DNA of 64,000 nt from Asaia bogorensis (lineage in GTDB: Bacteria; Pseudomonadota; Alphaproteobacteria; CACIAM-22H2): contig CAMDLT010000014.1 of the NCBI GenBank assembly GCA_945901855.1, positions 1-64,000 of the forward strand, read 5' to 3'. A program made the position numbers and the translations under genes. Under the pieces are notes generated by a model, which made no database searches, was not told the origin of the DNA, and was given only the letters and a program-made list of their open reading frames with translations. Positions 1 through 9,830 of this stretch are shown one piece after another; the stretch's first letter is position 1; each line of letters begins with the position of its first letter.

Positions 1-149
1 ACGGCACGGAAATGGTGATGCCGGGCGACAACGTGGCGATGGAAGTGACGCTGATCGCGCCCATCGCCATGGACGAAGGCCTGCGCTTCGCGATCCGCGA
101 AGGCGGCCGCACCGTGGGTGCGGGCGTCGTCGCTTCGATCATCAAGTAA
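1..149 (+). CDS. tuf: Elongation factor Tu, C-terminal end (partial)
   Basis: Only the last 48 codons are in the window, read in the frame beginning at base 3 and stopping at TAA 147-149. The fragment contains the beta-barrel domain 3 signature of EF-Tu (MVMPGDN, then the arginine-rich [13 protein letters not shown] stretch and a terminal SIIK). EF-Tu delivers aminoacyl-tRNA to the ribosome as a GTP complex. A tuf copy directly upstream of rpsJ is the usual end of the str operon in proteobacteria, so the ribosomal genes that follow are probably co-transcribed with it. The gap to rpsJ is 67 bp with no clear terminator. Confidence 0.95.
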   Translation, partial: GTEMVMPGDNVAMEVTLIAPIAMDEGLRFAIREGGRTVGAGVVASIIK

Positions 150-216
150 AGAAATAGACGCTTGATCCGCACGGTCCGGTATTCGGGCCGCGCGGGCCTC
201 GCGACAGGGAAACAAA

Positions 217-525
217 ATGGTCAGTCAAAGCATCCGCATCCGGCTGAAGGCGTTCGACCATCGCGTCCTCGATCAATCGACGGGCGAGATTGTCAGCACG
301 GCCAAGCGTACGGGCGCCCAGGTTCGCGGTCCGATTCCGCTGCCGACGCGCATCGAACGCTTCACGGTCAACCGCAGCCCGCATATCGACAAGGAAAGCC
401 GCGAGCAGTTCGAAATTCGGACGCATCGTCGCCTCCTCGATATCGTCGACCCTACGCCGCAAACGGTGGACGCGCTGATGAAGCTCGACCTCGCCGCCGG
501 CGTGGACGTCGAGATCAAGCTTTAA
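217..525 (+). CDS. rpsJ: 30S ribosomal protein S10
   Basis: 102 residues, the normal length for S10. The opening [12 protein letters not shown] and the central GPIPLPTR loop are diagnostic. S10 sits in the head of the 30S subunit and, as NusE, also takes part in antitermination with NusB. An AGGGAAACAAA stretch just before ATG 217 serves as the ribosome binding site. It is the first gene of the S10 block and is followed after 16 bp by rplC. Confidence 0.97.
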   Translation: MVSQSIRIRLKAFDHRVLDQSTGEIVSTAKRTGAQVRGPIPLPTRIERFTVNRSPHIDKESREQFEIRTHRRLLDIVDPTPQTVDALMKLDLAAGVDVEIKL

Positions 526-541
526 GCCCGGGAACACGAAC

Positions 542-1234
542 ATGACGACGCGCACAGGCGTTATCGCTCGCAAGGTGGGAATGACCCGCCTCTTCACCGA
601 CGACGGCGCGCACGTGCCCGTGACGGTGCTGATGCTCGACAATTGCCAAGTCGTCGCGGTGCGCACGGCCGAGAAGGACGGTTACACCGCCCTGCAACTC
701 GGCGTGGGCAAGGCGAAGGTCAAGAATGTCGGCAAACCGCTTCGCGGCCACTTCGCCAAGGCGAAGATCGAGCCCAAGCGCAAGCTCGCCGAATTCCGGG
801 TTCCCGCTGACAAGCTGCTCGATGTGGGCGTCGAAATCGGCGCCGACCATTTTGTCGCCGGCCAGTTTGTCGATGTCGCAGGTTCCACGACCGGCAAGGG
901 TTTCCAGGGCGTCATGAAGCGCTGGAACTTCGCCGGTCTCGAAGCCTCGCACGGCGTTTCGGTCAGCCACCGCAGCCACGGTTCGACCGGGCAGCGCCAG
1001 GATCCGGGCCGTACGTTCAAGGGCAAGAAAATGGCCGGCCACATGGGCACCGCGCGCATTACCGCCCAGAACCTGAAGGTCGTCGCCGTCGACGCCGACA
1101 AGGGTCTGGTCATGGTGAAGGGCTCGATCCCCGGCCAAGCCGGTTCGTTCGTGTTCGTCTCCGATGCAGTCAAGCGCAAGCTGCCCAAGGAAGCCCCGCA
1201 GCCTGCGGGTCTTCGCAAAGCGGCTGCGGCCTGA
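542..1234 (+). CDS. rplC: 50S ribosomal protein L3
   Basis: 230 residues, slightly longer than E. coli L3 and typical of alphaproteobacteria. The N-terminal segment [13 protein letters not shown] and the central [16 protein letters not shown] loop, which reaches toward the peptidyl transferase centre, identify it. The glutamine in GQRQ is the residue methylated by PrmB in relatives. The C-terminus carries a short Ala/Lys-rich tail. L3 nucleates 50S assembly by binding 23S rRNA. It lies between rpsJ and rplD in the standard order. Confidence 0.97.
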   Translation: MTTRTGVIARKVGMTRLFTDDGAHVPVTVLMLDNCQVVAVRTAEKDGYTALQLGVGKAKVKNVGKPLRGHFAKAKIEPKRKLAEFRVPADKLLDVGVEIGADHFVAGQFVDVAGSTTGKGFQGVMKRWNFAGLEASHGVSVSHRSHGSTGQRQDPGRTFKGKKMAGHMGTARITAQNLKVVAVDADKGLVMVKGSIPGQAGSFVFVSDAVKRKLPKEAPQPAGLRKAAAA

Positions 1235-1252
1235 AACTGAGGAAGTCGTCTT

Positions 1253-1873
1253 ATGAAGATCGCAGTCAAAACGCTGGATAACGGCCAAGCAGGCGAGATC
1301 GACCTGCCGGAGTCGATTTTCGGCCTGCCGTCGCGCCCGGATATTCTCGCGCGCATGGTGCGCTACCAGCTCGCCAAGCGCCGTGCCGGCACGCACGACA
1401 CCAAGGAAATTGGCGAAGTCTCGGGCAGCGGCAAGCGTCCGTGGGCGCAAAAGGGTTCCGGGCGCGCGCGCCAGGGCTCCAAGCGTTCGCCGCAATGGCG
1501 CCATGGCGCGATCATTTTCGGGCCCACGCCGCGCAGCCACGCGCACGATCTGCCCAAAAAGGTCCGCGCGCTCGCGTTGAAGTCGGCGCTGTCGGCCAAG
1601 CAGGCCGAAGGCAAGCTCATCGTGCTCGACACGGTGAAGCTCGGCACGCCCAAGACCAAGGAATTGGCCGCGCGCTTCAAGGCGCTTGGCATCCAGTCGG
1701 CTTTGTTCGTCGACGGCGCCGTGCCGGACGAGAACTTCGCCAAGGCCGCGCGCAACATTCCGCATATCGACGTGCTGCCACAGCAGGGCGCCAATGTGTA
1801 CGACATTCTTCGCCGCGACACGCTCGTGCTGACGCGCGACGCGCTCGCCGCTTTGCAGGAGCGCTTCAAGTGA
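1253..1873 (+). CDS. rplD: 50S ribosomal protein L4
   Basis: 206 residues, the expected length. The extended loop rich in Arg/Lys ([19 protein letters not shown], about residues 62-80) lines the peptide exit tunnel. In enterobacteria L4 represses its own operon through the S10 leader. Nothing here shows that the same control operates in this organism. Its stop codon overlaps the GTG start of rplW by four bases, so the two are probably translationally coupled. Confidence 0.97.
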   Translation: MKIAVKTLDNGQAGEIDLPESIFGLPSRPDILARMVRYQLAKRRAGTHDTKEIGEVSGSGKRPWAQKGSGRARQGSKRSPQWRHGAIIFGPTPRSHAHDLPKKVRALALKSALSAKQAEGKLIVLDTVKLGTPKTKELAARFKALGIQSALFVDGAVPDENFAKAARNIPHIDVLPQQGANVYDILRRDTLVLTRDALAALQERFK

Positions 1874-2187
1874 GCAAAGCCAAGGCAACCGTGTATCCCA
1901 AGGAAACGCTGTACGGCGTCATCCTCGCGCCCGTGATCACCGAAAAGGCGACGCGCGGTTCGGAATACAACCAGGTTACGTTCAAGGTCCGCGACGACGC
2001 GACCAAGCCGATCATCAAGGCTGCGGTCGAGACGCTGTTTTCGGTCAAGGTGAAGGCCGTCAACACGCTCGTCGTCAAGGGCAAGACCAAACGCTTCAAG
2101 GGAATTCCCGGCAAGCGTTCGGACTGGAAAAAAGCTGTCGTGACGTTGGCCGCAGGCCAAACGATCGACGTCACCGCGAGCCTCTGA
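1870..2187 (+). CDS. rplW: 50S ribosomal protein L23
   Basis: 105 residues from a GTG start at 1870 that overlaps the rplD stop (GTGA). This start gives the sequence [26 protein letters not shown], whose VITEKA motif is the L23 signature. L23 lies at the tunnel exit and is the docking site for trigger factor and SRP. A longer reading frame extends far upstream inside rplD but has no ribosome binding site and would not be L23-like. Confidence 0.93.
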   Translation: MSKAKATVYPKETLYGVILAPVITEKATRGSEYNQVTFKVRDDATKPIIKAAVETLFSVKVKAVNTLVVKGKTKRFKGIPGKRSDWKKAVVTLAAGQTIDVTASL

Positions 2188-2200
2188 CGGAGATCGGCGC

Positions 2201-3028
2201 ATGGCTCTCAAACATTTCAAACCCCGGACCCCCGGCCTTCGCCAGCTCGTGCTGGTCGATCGTACGGGCCTGTGGAAGGGCGAACCGCACAAGCCGCTGA
2301 CCGAAGGGTCGGCGAAGACGGGCGGGCGCAACAATCTGGGTCGCATCACCACGCGCCATCACGGCGGCGGTGCGCGCAAGAAGTATCGCATCGTCGACTT
2401 CAAGCGCAAAAAGCACGACATGGAAGCAACGGTCGATCGGATCGAATACGATCCCAACCGTTCGGCCTACATCGCGCTCGTGACCTACACGGACGGCGAA
2501 AAGGCCTACATCCTGGCGCCGCAGCGTTTGGCGGCAGGCGACAAGGTCGTCTCGGGCGACAAGGCCGACATCAAGCCGGGCAATGCGCTGCCGCTTCGCG
2601 CCATTCCTGTCGGCACGGTCGTGCACAATGTCGAGCTGAAGAGCGGTCGCGGCGGCCAGATGGCGCGCGCCGCCGGCACGTACGTTCAGCTCGTTGGCAA
2701 GGACGCGGGCTACGCGATTCTGCGCCTCTCCTCGGGCGAGCTGCGCAAGGTTTCGGCCGAGTGCTTCGCCTCGATCGGCGCGGTCTCGAACCCCGACCAG
2801 CAGAATGTCAAGATCGGTAAGGCCGGTCGCTCGCGCTGGATGGGCATTCGCCCGACCGTGCGCGGCACCGCCATGAACCCGATCGACCACCCGCACGGCG
2901 GCGGCGAAGGCCGCACCAAGGGCGGCCGCCATCCGGTGACCCCGTGGGGCCAGCCGACCAAGGGTTATAAGACTCGCCACAACAAGTCGACGGACAAGAT
3001 GATCGTCCGCCGTCGCAACGCGAAATAG
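2201..3028 (+). CDS. rplB: 50S ribosomal protein L2
   Basis: 275 residues. It opens with [13 protein letters not shown] and contains the highly conserved C-terminal segment [14 protein letters not shown], whose histidine sits close to the peptidyl transferase centre, followed by [14 protein letters not shown]2 is needed for subunit association and peptide bond formation. A GGAG motif at about 2189 precedes ATG 2201. It is followed by rpsS after 12 bp. Confidence 0.97.
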   Translation: MALKHFKPRTPGLRQLVLVDRTGLWKGEPHKPLTEGSAKTGGRNNLGRITTRHHGGGARKKYRIVDFKRKKHDMEATVDRIEYDPNRSAYIALVTYTDGEKAYILAPQRLAAGDKVVSGDKADIKPGNALPLRAIPVGTVVHNVELKSGRGGQMARAAGTYVQLVGKDAGYAILRLSSGELRKVSAECFASIGAVSNPDQQNVKIGKAGRSRWMGIRPTVRGTAMNPIDHPHGGGEGRTKGGRHPVTPWGQPTKGYKTRHNKSTDKMIVRRRNAK

Positions 3029-3040
3029 CGGAGACCGGCT

Positions 3041-3331
3041 TTGGCTCGCTCAGTATGGAAGGGTCCCTTCGTCGACGGGTACCTGCTCAAGAAGGCGGAA
3101 AAGTCCCGCGCGTCGGGGCGCAACGAGATCATCAAGATCTGGGCGCGCCGCTCGACCGTGCTGCCGCAGTTCGTGGGTCTGACGTTCGGCGTCTATAACG
3201 GCCACAAGTTCCTGCCCGTTCTGGTCACGGAAAACATGGTCGGCCACAAATTCGGCGAATTCTCGCCCACGCGCACCTTCGCCGGTCACACGGCGACGGG
3301 CGGCGGCGACAAGTCGGCCGAGAGGAAGTAA
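3041..3331 (+). CDS. rpsS: 30S ribosomal protein S19
   Basis: 96 residues, starting at a TTG codon at 3041 preceded by GGAGACC. This start gives the conserved N-terminus [19 protein letters not shown] found across S19 proteins, so it is preferred over any later ATG. S19 binds 16S rRNA in the head of the 30S subunit with S13. The C-terminus runs through [15 protein letters not shown] start on a ribosomal gene is uncommon but well supported here by conservation. Confidence 0.95.
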   Translation: MARSVWKGPFVDGYLLKKAEKSRASGRNEIIKIWARRSTVLPQFVGLTFGVYNGHKFLPVLVTENMVGHKFGEFSPTRTFAGHTATGGGDKSAERK

Positions 3332-3332
3332 C

Positions 3333-3737
3333 ATGAGCAAGCCCGCACACCCGCGTCCGCTCAAGGACAACGAAGCGCGCGCCATTCTGCGCTCGGTGCG
3401 CATTTCGCCGCAGAAGCTGAATCTTGTTGCGGAAACGATCCGCGGCAAGTCGGCGTCGGCGGCGCTGGCCGAACTCACCTTCTCCAAGCGCCGCATCGCG
3501 GTGCAGGTCAAGAAGGTGCTCCAGTCGGCGATCGCGAACGCCGAAAACAATCACCAGCTCGATGTCGACCGTCTGGTCGTCGCCGAAGCCCATGTCGGCA
3601 AGTCGTTCCAGCTGCGTCGCTTCCATGCGCGCGGCCGCGGCAAGTCGTCGTCCATCGTCAAGCCGTTCAGCCATCTGACGGTCGTCGTGCGCGAGCGCGA
3701 CGACAAGAAGAAGTCCGACACGGCGAAAGCGGCCTAG
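3333..3737 (+). CDS. rplV: 50S ribosomal protein L22
   Basis: 134 residues, separated from rpsS by one base. The sequence [23 protein letters not shown] is characteristic of the L22 N-terminal domain, and the [12 protein letters not shown] segment is the beta-hairpin that protrudes into the exit tunnel and can carry macrolide-resistance changes. The last residues form a Lys/Ala-rich tail. The start ATG 3333 follows the GAGAGGAAGTA ribosome binding site embedded in the end of rpsS. Confidence 0.96.
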   Translation: MSKPAHPRPLKDNEARAILRSVRISPQKLNLVAETIRGKSASAALAELTFSKRRIAVQVKKVLQSAIANAENNHQLDVDRLVVAEAHVGKSFQLRRFHARGRGKSSSIVKPFSHLTVVVRERDDKKKSDTAKAA

Positions 3738-3748
3738 GGAGTACAACG

Positions 3749-4426
3749 ATGGGTCAGAAAATCAATCCGATCGGGCTGCGCGTCGGCATCAACCGCACCT
3801 GGGACTCGCGCTGGTTCGCCGACGCCGCCTATGCGCGCTTGCTGCACGAAGATCTGCGCTTGCGCGTTTGGCTGCAGGACAAGCTGCTTCAGGCGGGCCT
3901 GAGCCGCGTGGTCATCGAACGGCCGGCGAAAAAGGCGCGCATCACGCTGCACACCGCGCGTCCGGGCGTTGTCATCGGCAAGAAGGGCGCGGACATCGAA
4001 AAGCTGCGCCTGGAAGTCGCCAAGCTCACGAAGGCCGAAGTCAGCCTCAACATCGTCGAAATCCGCAAGCCGGAAATCGACGCCAAGCTGATCGCCGAAA
4101 ACATCGCCCAACAGCTCGAACGTCGCGTGGCGTTCCGCCGCGCGATGAAGCGCTCGGTCCAGTCGGCGATGCGCCTTGGCGCGCTCGGCATCCGGATCAA
4201 CTGCTCGGGCCGTTTGGGCGGCGCTGAAATCGCGCGCATCGAATGGTACCGCGAAGGCCGCGTGCCGTTGCACACGCTGCGCGCCGACATCGACTTCGGC
4301 ACCGCGACTGCCAAGACCAACTACGGCACCTGCGGCGTCAAAGTGTGGGTGTTCAAGGGCGAAATCCTGGCTCACGATCCGATGGCGCAGGACAAGCGCG
4401 CCATGGAACAGCAGCCGGCCCGCTAA
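3749..4426 (+). CDS. rpsC: 30S ribosomal protein S3
   Basis: 225 residues. It begins [16 protein letters not shown], carries the KH RNA-binding signature [14 protein letters not shown] at about residues 72-85, and continues into the C-terminal domain with [11 protein letters not shown] and the [13 protein letters not shown] motif. S3 lines the mRNA entry channel and contributes to helicase activity of the 30S subunit. A GGAG box at 3739-3742 precedes the start. Alphaproteobacterial gene order continues to rplP. Confidence 0.97.
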   Translation: MGQKINPIGLRVGINRTWDSRWFADAAYARLLHEDLRLRVWLQDKLLQAGLSRVVIERPAKKARITLHTARPGVVIGKKGADIEKLRLEVAKLTKAEVSLNIVEIRKPEIDAKLIAENIAQQLERRVAFRRAMKRSVQSAMRLGALGIRINCSGRLGGAEIARIEWYREGRVPLHTLRADIDFGTATAKTNYGTCGVKVWVFKGEILAHDPMAQDKRAMEQQPAR

Positions 4427-4470
4427 GACCACTCGCCAAGACCAGACGCGAAAGACACGGGACAAAAAAC

Positions 4471-4890
4471 ATGCTTTCCCCAAAGCGCACCAAATACCGC
4501 AAGGCGCACAAGGGCCGTATCCACGGCAACGCGAAGGGCGGCTTCACGCTGAACTTCGGCGCCTACGGCCTCAAGGCTCTCGAGCCCGAGCGCGTGACCG
4601 CGCGCCAGATCGAAGCCGCGCGCCGCTGCATCACGCGCCATCTGAAGCGCGCGGGTCGCGTGTGGATCCGCGTGTTCCCCGACGTGCCGGTGTCGAAGAA
4701 ACCCGCCGAAGTGCGCATGGGTTCCGGCAAGGGCAGCCCCGAATTTTGGGTCGTGCGCGTCAATCCGGGCCGCATTCTGTTTGAAATCGACGGCGTGCCG
4801 AAGCAGATCGCGACCGAAGCGTTCGAACTGGCCGGCGCGAAGCTGCCAATCAAGACGCGCATGGTTTCGCGTCTGGGCGAAGAGGGCTAG
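4471..4890 (+). CDS. rplP: 50S ribosomal protein L16
   Basis: 139 residues starting at ATG 4471, which gives the conserved opening [16 protein letters not shown]. Further hallmarks are [22 protein letters not shown] and the [12 protein letters not shown] loop near the A-site tRNA. The [12 protein letters not shown] arginine region is where YcfD-type hydroxylases act in other bacteria. The gap from rpsC is 44 bp and holds no terminator. Followed by rpmC after 4 bp. Confidence 0.97.
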   Translation: MLSPKRTKYRKAHKGRIHGNAKGGFTLNFGAYGLKALEPERVTARQIEAARRCITRHLKRAGRVWIRVFPDVPVSKKPAEVRMGSGKGSPEFWVVRVNPGRILFEIDGVPKQIATEAFELAGAKLPIKTRMVSRLGEEG

Positions 4891-4894
4891 GACG

Positions 4895-5110
4895 ATGACA
4901 AAAGTCGCCGACATCCGCGGCAAGACCGACGACCAGCTGAAGGACCAGCTCGTCGATCTGCGCAAGGAACAGTTCAACCTGCGTTTCCAGAAGGCCTCGG
5001 GCCAGCTCGAAAACGTCGCGCGCGTGCGCGCCGTGCGTCGCGACATCGCGCGCATCGAAACGGTCGCAGGCGAGCGTCGGCGCAAGCCGACCTCCGCCGC
5101 CAAAGCCTGA
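4895..5110 (+). CDS. rpmC: 50S ribosomal protein L29
   Basis: 71 residues from ATG 4895. The signature [19 protein letters not shown] and the following [10 protein letters not shown] identify L29, a small two-helix protein next to L23 at the exit tunnel. The reading frame is open further upstream inside rplP, but this ATG gives the family-typical length and lies directly after the rplP stop. The tail KPTSAAKA is a lineage-specific extension. Confidence 0.93.
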   Translation: MTKVADIRGKTDDQLKDQLVDLRKEQFNLRFQKASGQLENVARVRAVRRDIARIETVAGERRRKPTSAAKA

Positions 5111-5133
5111 TCGCATCCAGAGGACGACTAGAC

Positions 5134-5376
5134 ATGCCCCGCCGCACCCTGCAAGGAATCGTCACCAGCGACGCCATGGACAAGACCATCACGGTCAAGG
5201 TCGAGCGCCGCATGATGCATCCGGTCTACAAGAAGTTCATCGTGCGCTCCAAAAAGTACCTGGCGCACGACGAAACCAACCGCGCCAAAGAGGGCGACAA
5301 CGTCAAGATCCGCGAATGCCGGCCGATTTCCAAGCGCAAGTGCTGGGAACTCGTGTCCGAAGAAGCGGCATCCTGA
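5134..5376 (+). CDS. rpsQ: 30S ribosomal protein S17
   Basis: 80 residues. The start [21 protein letters not shown] and the later [23 protein letters not shown] are textbook S17 (an OB-fold protein binding the 5' domain of 16S rRNA). An AGAGGACGA box lies ahead of ATG 5134. Located between rpmC and rplN as in nearly all bacteria. Confidence 0.96.
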   Translation: MPRRTLQGIVTSDAMDKTITVKVERRMMHPVYKKFIVRSKKYLAHDETNRAKEGDNVKIRECRPISKRKCWELVSEEAAS

Positions 5377-5399
5377 GCAGCGCCTGGAGGATTTGAACA

Positions 5400-5768
5400 A
5401 TGATCCAGATGCGCACAAACCTGGAAGTCGCGGACAACTCTGGCGCGCGTCGCGTCCAGTGCATCAAAGTCCTCGGCGGTTCCATGCGCAAGACCGCGAC
5501 GATCGGCGATATCATCGTCGTGTCGATCAAGGAAGCCATCCCGCGCGGCCGCGTGAAGAAGGGCGACGTGCACAAGGCGGTGATCGTGCGGACCTCGAAA
5601 GAGATCCGCCGCGCCGACGGCTCGTCGGTTCGCTTCGACCGCAACGCCGCCGTGCTGATCAACAAAGAGGGCGAGCCCATCGGGACGCGCATCTTCGGCC
5701 CCGTCACGCGCGAACTGCGCGGCAAGGGCTACATGAAGATCATCTCGCTGGCGCCGGAGGTGCTGTGA
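5400..5768 (+). CDS. rplN: 50S ribosomal protein L14
   Basis: 122 residues, the invariant length of L14. The motifs [17 protein letters not shown] and [15 protein letters not shown] are characteristic. L14 contributes to the intersubunit bridge and is the binding site of the silencing factor RsfS. A GGAGG ribosome binding site at 5386-5390 precedes the start. Its TGA overlaps the rplX ATG by one base. Confidence 0.97.
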   Translation: MIQMRTNLEVADNSGARRVQCIKVLGGSMRKTATIGDIIVVSIKEAIPRGRVKKGDVHKAVIVRTSKEIRRADGSSVRFDRNAAVLINKEGEPIGTRIFGPVTRELRGKGYMKIISLAPEVL

Positions 5769-6088
5769 TGGCCGTTAAACTCAAAGTCCGCAAAGACGAC
5801 GAAGTCGTCGTCATCTCGGGCCGCGACAAGGGCAAGTCGGGCAAGATCGTGCGCGTGATCCCGGACGAAAACCGCGTGGTCGTGCAGGGCGTCAATATGG
5901 TCAAGCGCCATACGCGTCCGACCCAGGGCAAGACCGGCGGCATCGTGGAAAAGGAAGCGCCGATCCACGTGTCCAACGTCTCGCATATGGACCCCAAGGA
6001 CCGCACGCCGACCAAGGTCGGCTACAAAACCGTCGACGGCCGCAAAGTTCGTTTTGCGCGCAAGTCCGGCGAACAGATCGATCGGTGA
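5768..6088 (+). CDS. rplX: 50S ribosomal protein L24
   Basis: 106 residues from ATG 5768, which shares one base with the rplN stop. It holds a KOW motif ([25 protein letters not shown], described by its key residues VISGRDKGK and the following G-KI-R) at about residues 12-36. L24 is one of the assembly initiators of the 50S subunit. The stop overlaps the GTG of rplE by four bases, indicating coupled translation. The reading frame is open upstream through rplN, but only this start fits the family. Confidence 0.95.
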   Translation: MAVKLKVRKDDEVVVISGRDKGKSGKIVRVIPDENRVVVQGVNMVKRHTRPTQGKTGGIVEKEAPIHVSNVSHMDPKDRTPTKVGYKTVDGRKVRFARKSGEQIDR

Positions 6089-6636
6089 GCGACATGGCAA
6101 CGCGTCTTCAAGACAACTACGACAAGACGATCAAGGCGGCCTTGATGCAGCAATTCGGGTACAAAAGCCCGATGCAGGTGCCCAAGCTCGAGAAGATCGT
6201 CGTCAACATGGGCGTGGGCGAAGCCGCGCACGACGCCAAGAAGCTCGAAGCGGCCGTTGCCGAGCTTGCCGCGATCACGGGCCAGAAGCCCATCGTGATC
6301 AAGGCACGCAAGGCGATCGCGAACTTCAAGCTGCGTCGCGGCCTGCCGATCGGCGCGAAGGTCACGCTGCGCGGCGCGCGCATGTACGAATTTCTCGACC
6401 GTCTGGTGACGATCGCGTTGCCGCGCGTGCGCGACTTTCGCGGCCTGTCGCCCAAGTCGTTCGACGGACGCGGCAACTACTCGCTCGGCATCAAAGAGCA
6501 GATCGTGTTTCCCGAGATCAATTACGACCGCATCGACCAGGTGCGCGGGATGGACATCATCATCGTGACGACGGCAAAGACGAACGACGAAGCCAAAGCG
6601 CTTCTGAAGTCGTTCGACCTGCCGTTTTACAACTGA
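6085..6636 (+). CDS. rplE: 50S ribosomal protein L5
   Basis: 183 residues if translation starts at GTG 6085, which overlaps the rplX stop as GTGA in the same way that rplW overlaps rplD. An ATG three codons later (6094) is the alternative and would give 180 residues. Conserved motifs include [42 protein letters not shown] and the C-terminal [16 protein letters not shown]5 binds 5S rRNA and contacts the P-site tRNA. Confidence 0.95.
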   Translation: MSDMATRLQDNYDKTIKAALMQQFGYKSPMQVPKLEKIVVNMGVGEAAHDAKKLEAAVAELAAITGQKPIVIKARKAIANFKLRRGLPIGAKVTLRGARMYEFLDRLVTIALPRVRDFRGLSPKSFDGRGNYSLGIKEQIVFPEINYDRIDQVRGMDIIIVTTAKTNDEAKALLKSFDLPFYN

Positions 6637-6653
6637 CGCGGCTGGAAGGATCC

Positions 6654-6959
6654 ATGGCCAAGAAAAGCTCCGTCGAGAAGAACAAGCGGCGCGAACGCAT
6701 GGCGAAGCAATTTGCCGGCAAGCGCAACCGCTTGAAGGCGATCGCGATCGACGAATCGCTGACCGCTGAAGAGCGCTTCGAAGCGCGCCTCAAACTGGCC
6801 GAATTGCCCCGCAATTCGTCCCCCAACCGGGTGCGTCTGCGCTGCGAGCTTACGGGCCGTTCGCGCGGGAACTACCGGAAATTCAAGCTCTGCCGCATCA
6901 AGCTGCGCGAACTGGCCTCGATCGGCCAGATCCCCGGCATGATCAAGGCCAGCTGGTAA
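6654..6959 (+). CDS. rpsN: 30S ribosomal protein S14 (zinc-independent form)
   Basis: 101 residues from ATG 6654, preceded by GGAAGGA. The length and the absence of CxxC pairs show this is the long, zinc-independent S14. It begins [14 protein letters not shown] and has the motif [19 protein letters not shown] followed by GNYRKF. The frame is open upstream through rplE but only this start matches S14. It follows rplE in the spc block. Confidence 0.95.
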   Translation: MAKKSSVEKNKRRERMAKQFAGKRNRLKAIAIDESLTAEERFEARLKLAELPRNSSPNRVRLRCELTGRSRGNYRKFKLCRIKLRELASIGQIPGMIKASW

Positions 6960-6980
6960 GACGAAGGAAGGATTACGGAC

Positions 6981-7379
6981 ATGGCGATGAGCGATCCCCT
7001 GGGCGATATGCTTTCGCGCATCCGCAACGCGCAGACGCAGGGCCGGACGGCAGTTGATGTCCCGGCTTCGAAGCTGCGCAAGAGCGTGCTGGATGTGCTG
7101 GAGCGCGAAGGCTACATTCGCGGCTACGCGGTCGTCGACCGCAAGACGGCGGCGCCCGAACTGTCGGTCGAGTTGAAGTACCACGAAGGCGCGCCGGTGA
7201 TCAAAGAGATCGCGCGCGTCTCCAAGCCGGGCCGCCGGGTCTATGCGAAGATCCGCGATCTGCCGAAATTCTACGGCGGTCTGGGCATTTCGATCCTCTC
7301 GACGCCCCGCGGCGTCATGTCGGACAGCGAGGCACGCGCCAACAATGTCGGCGGCGAAGTCCTCTGCACCGTGTTCTGA
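6981..7379 (+). CDS. rpsH: 30S ribosomal protein S8
   Basis: 132 residues. The opening [15 protein letters not shown] and the C-terminal [17 protein letters not shown] are invariant features of S8, which binds helix 21 of 16S rRNA in the 30S platform. In E. coli S8 represses the spc operon by binding the rplE region. Whether this occurs here cannot be judged from the sequence. A GAAGGA box lies before ATG 6981. Confidence 0.97.
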   Translation: MAMSDPLGDMLSRIRNAQTQGRTAVDVPASKLRKSVLDVLEREGYIRGYAVVDRKTAAPELSVELKYHEGAPVIKEIARVSKPGRRVYAKIRDLPKFYGGLGISILSTPRGVMSDSEARANNVGGEVLCTVF

Positions 7380-7398
7380 TCGGAAGGCAGCAAAAACC

Positions 7399-7935
7399 AT
7401 GTCGCGTATCGGCAAAAATCCGGTGACAGTTCCCGCAGGCGTGACCGTCGAGGTCAAGGGCCAGGATGTCGTCGTCGCAGGCAAGACGGGGCGCCGTTCG
7501 CTCACCTTGCACCGCGAAATCTCCGCCGCCGTCAAGGACGGCAAGGTCGTGTTCGTGCCGCGCAGCCAGTCCAAGCTGGCGCGCTCGGCCTGGGGCACGT
7601 CGCGCGCACTCGTGGCCAACATGGTCAAGGGCGCCCAGACGGGTTTCGAGCGCAATCTCGAAATCAACGGCGTGGGTTTCCGCGCCGACGTCCAGGGCAA
7701 GAACCTGATGCTCAAGATCGGCTTCAGCCACGAAATCGCCTTCCCGATTCCCGAAGGGATCGCGATCAAGGTCGGCGAAAAGAACATCGCGCTGAGCGTG
7801 ACGGGCGCCGACCGCCAGCAGGTCGGCCAGGTCGCCGCCGAAATTCGTCAGCTGCGCAAGCCCGAGCCCTACAAGGGCAAAGGCATCAAGTACGCCGACG
7901 AAAAGATCCGCCGCAAAGAAGGCAAGAAGAAGTAA
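7399..7935 (+). CDS. rplF: 50S ribosomal protein L6
   Basis: 178 residues from ATG 7399 (MSRIGKNPV), the usual length. The C-terminal motif YKGKGIKYADEKIRRKEGKKK (central KGKGI) is diagnostic and binds 23S rRNA near the sarcin-ricin loop. Two repeated L6 domains are visible at about residues 10-82 and 90-165. It is preceded by GGAAGGCAGC and lies between rpsH and rplR. Confidence 0.96.
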   Translation: MSRIGKNPVTVPAGVTVEVKGQDVVVAGKTGRRSLTLHREISAAVKDGKVVFVPRSQSKLARSAWGTSRALVANMVKGAQTGFERNLEINGVGFRADVQGKNLMLKIGFSHEIAFPIPEGIAIKVGEKNIALSVTGADRQQVGQVAAEIRQLRKPEPYKGKGIKYADEKIRRKEGKKK

Positions 7936-7947
7936 GGAACCGCAGCA

Positions 7948-8310
7948 ATGGACAAGGCAAAGCTTTTGCACGACCGCCGCACCGCGCGGGTGCGGCACTC
8001 GCTGCGCGCCAAGTCGGGCGGTCGCGTGCGTCTGTCGATCTTCCGCTCGTCGAAGCATATCTACGCGCAGGTCATCGACGACAAGACCGGCCTCACGATG
8101 GCGGCAGCGTCGAGCGTGGACAAGGAACTGAAGGGATCGCTCAAGGGCGGTGCGGATATCGACGCGGCCAAGGCCGTGGGCGTGCTCGTCGCCAAGCGCG
8201 CGATCGCCGCAGGCATCAAGGAAGTCGCCTTCGATCGCGGCGGCTATCGCTATCACGGTCGCGTTCGTGCGCTGGCGGATGCCGCGCGCGAAGGCGGTCT
8301 GTCGTTCTGA
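7948..8310 (+). CDS. rplR: 50S ribosomal protein L18
   Basis: 120 residues. After a basic N-terminus come [18 protein letters not shown] and the C-terminal [24 protein letters not shown], which together define bacterial L18. It binds 5S rRNA with L5 and L25. A TAAGGAAC ribosome binding site precedes ATG 7948. Confidence 0.97.
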   Translation: MDKAKLLHDRRTARVRHSLRAKSGGRVRLSIFRSSKHIYAQVIDDKTGLTMAAASSVDKELKGSLKGGADIDAAKAVGVLVAKRAIAAGIKEVAFDRGGYRYHGRVRALADAAREGGLSF

Positions 8311-8334
8311 TTTCGAATTCCAGGAAGGGTTCCC

Positions 8335-8928
8335 ATGGCACGCAAGTCTGGTGAAGGCGAACGCGGTCCCGGCCGCGGCCGTCGCGGCGAGCAGGGCGAT
8401 CGCCCGCGCGATCGCGACGAAGCCGATCTCGTCGAAAAGCTGGTCGCCATCAACCGCGTCGCGAAGGTCGTCAAGGGCGGCAAGCGCTTCGGGTTCGCGG
8501 CCATCGTCGTCGTCGGCGACGGCAAGGGCAAAGTCGGTTACGGAACGGGCAAGGCCCGCGAAGTGCCCGAAGCGATCCGCAAGGCGACCGAGTACGCCAA
8601 GCGCGCGATGCAGCGCGTGCCGCTGCGCGAAGGCCGCACGCTGCACCACGACGTGCGCGGCCATTTCGGCGCGGGCCAGGTCGTGCTGCGGTCGGCCGAA
8701 CCGGGTACCGGCATCATTGCTGGCGGTCCGATGCGCGCGATCTTCGAAAGCCTGGGCATCCAGGACATCGTGGCGAAATCGACCGGCACGTCCAATCCGC
8801 ACAACATGATCAAAGCCACGTTCGACGCGTTCACGCGCATGGCGAGCCCGCGCAACATTGCCGCCAAGCGCGGCAAGAAGATTGCGGATATCGTCGGGCG
8901 TCGCGAAACCGACGCGGTCGCGGCGTAA
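8335..8928 (+). CDS. rpsE: 30S ribosomal protein S5
   Basis: 197 residues, with a glycine/arginine-rich N-terminal extension (about residues 1-25) of the kind common in alphaproteobacteria. The conserved S5 N-domain reads [19 protein letters not shown], followed by the [14 protein letters not shown] segment and the C-terminal domain with [19 protein letters not shown]5 is a decoding-fidelity protein; ram and spectinomycin-resistance changes map to it elsewhere. Confidence 0.97.
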   Translation: MARKSGEGERGPGRGRRGEQGDRPRDRDEADLVEKLVAINRVAKVVKGGKRFGFAAIVVVGDGKGKVGYGTGKAREVPEAIRKATEYAKRAMQRVPLREGRTLHHDVRGHFGAGQVVLRSAEPGTGIIAGGPMRAIFESLGIQDIVAKSTGTSNPHNMIKATFDAFTRMASPRNIAAKRGKKIADIVGRRETDAVAA

Positions 8929-8952
8929 AACCGGTCTTTAGGAGAAGCTCCA

Positions 8953-9135
8953 ATGTCCAAGAAGACGGTTACCGTCAAGCAGATCGCCAGCGTCCTGGGC
9001 CGCGGTCCCGGCCAAAAGGAAACGCTGGTGGGTCTGGGTCTGCGGCGCGTCGGCGCGGTGCGCACGCTCGAAGACACGCCCTCGGTGCGCGGCATGATCC
9101 GCAAGGTGCAGCATTTGTTGCAGGTCCAAGGCTGA
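8953..9135 (+). CDS. rpmD: 50S ribosomal protein L30
   Basis: 60 residues, typical for L30. The motif [20 protein letters not shown] is a clear match. L30 occupies a peripheral position on the 50S subunit and is absent from some bacteria. An AGGAG box at 8940-8944 lies ahead of ATG 8953. It is followed by rplO after a 52-bp gap. Confidence 0.96.
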   Translation: MSKKTVTVKQIASVLGRGPGQKETLVGLGLRRVGAVRTLEDTPSVRGMIRKVQHLLQVQG

Positions 9136-9187
9136 GACCGTCCAGGACCAAGCGCGCAACGCATTCTAATTTCGATCGGAAAGTCCC

Positions 9188-9751
9188 ATGAAGCTCAACG
9201 AAATTCGCGACAACAAGGGTGCCCGCAAAACCCGCAAGCTTTTGGGCCGCGGCATCGGTTCGGGCCTCGGCAAAACCTCGGGGCGCGGCGGCAAGGGCCA
9301 GACGGCGCGTTCGGGCGTGGCGTTGAACGGCTTCGAAGGCGGCCAGACGCCGATCTATCGTCGTCTGCCCAAGCGCGGCTTCAACAATATTTTCCGTCTC
9401 GAATACCAGGAAATCAACCTCGGCAAGCTGCAGTGGGCGATCGACGAAAAGCGCGTCGATGCCTCCAAGCCGATCGACGCCAAGACGCTGGTCGAAGCGG
9501 GCATCTTGCGCCGCGAGTTCGACGGGTTGCGCGTGCTCGGCGACGGCAGCGACGATTTCAAGGCGAAGGTGCATCTGATCGCGCATGGCGCCACCAAGAC
9601 GGCGATCGCCGCGATCGAGAAGGCCGGCGGCAAGCTCGAGATCGTCATTACTAAGCGCGAAAAGGTCGAAGCGGACGCCGCCAAAAAGCGCGAACGCCAG
9701 GCCAAGCGCAAGGCCAAGGAAGCCAAAAAGGGCGGCGGCAAGGCGGCTTGA
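9188..9751 (+). CDS. rplO: 50S ribosomal protein L15 with Lys-rich tail
   Basis: 187 residues, longer than the roughly 145-165 of most bacterial L15 proteins. The core is standard: [14 protein letters not shown], then [19 protein letters not shown] and RLPKRGFNN. The extra length is a C-terminal tail of about 30 residues made almost only of Lys, Arg, Ala and Gly. L15 is a late assembly protein of the 50S subunit. Related alphaproteobacteria also carry basic L15 tails, so this looks like lineage elongation, not a frameshift. Confidence 0.95.
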   Translation: MKLNEIRDNKGARKTRKLLGRGIGSGLGKTSGRGGKGQTARSGVALNGFEGGQTPIYRRLPKRGFNNIFRLEYQEINLGKLQWAIDEKRVDASKPIDAKTLVEAGILRREFDGLRVLGDGSDDFKAKVHLIAHGATKTAIAAIEKAGGKLEIVITKREKVEADAAKKRERQAKRKAKEAKKGGGKAA

Positions 9752-9830
9752 TTCGCCCGGCAGTTCATCCCAAATCCGAAACGGTCGGACGGGGTGCTCG
9801 GCAAACGGATCGGAAAGAGGCGTTGGGCGA

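Noticed and set aside
515-1888. A long minus-strand open frame opposite rplC and rplD
   Set aside because: It is antisense to two certain ribosomal genes, has no domain, and reflects codon bias.
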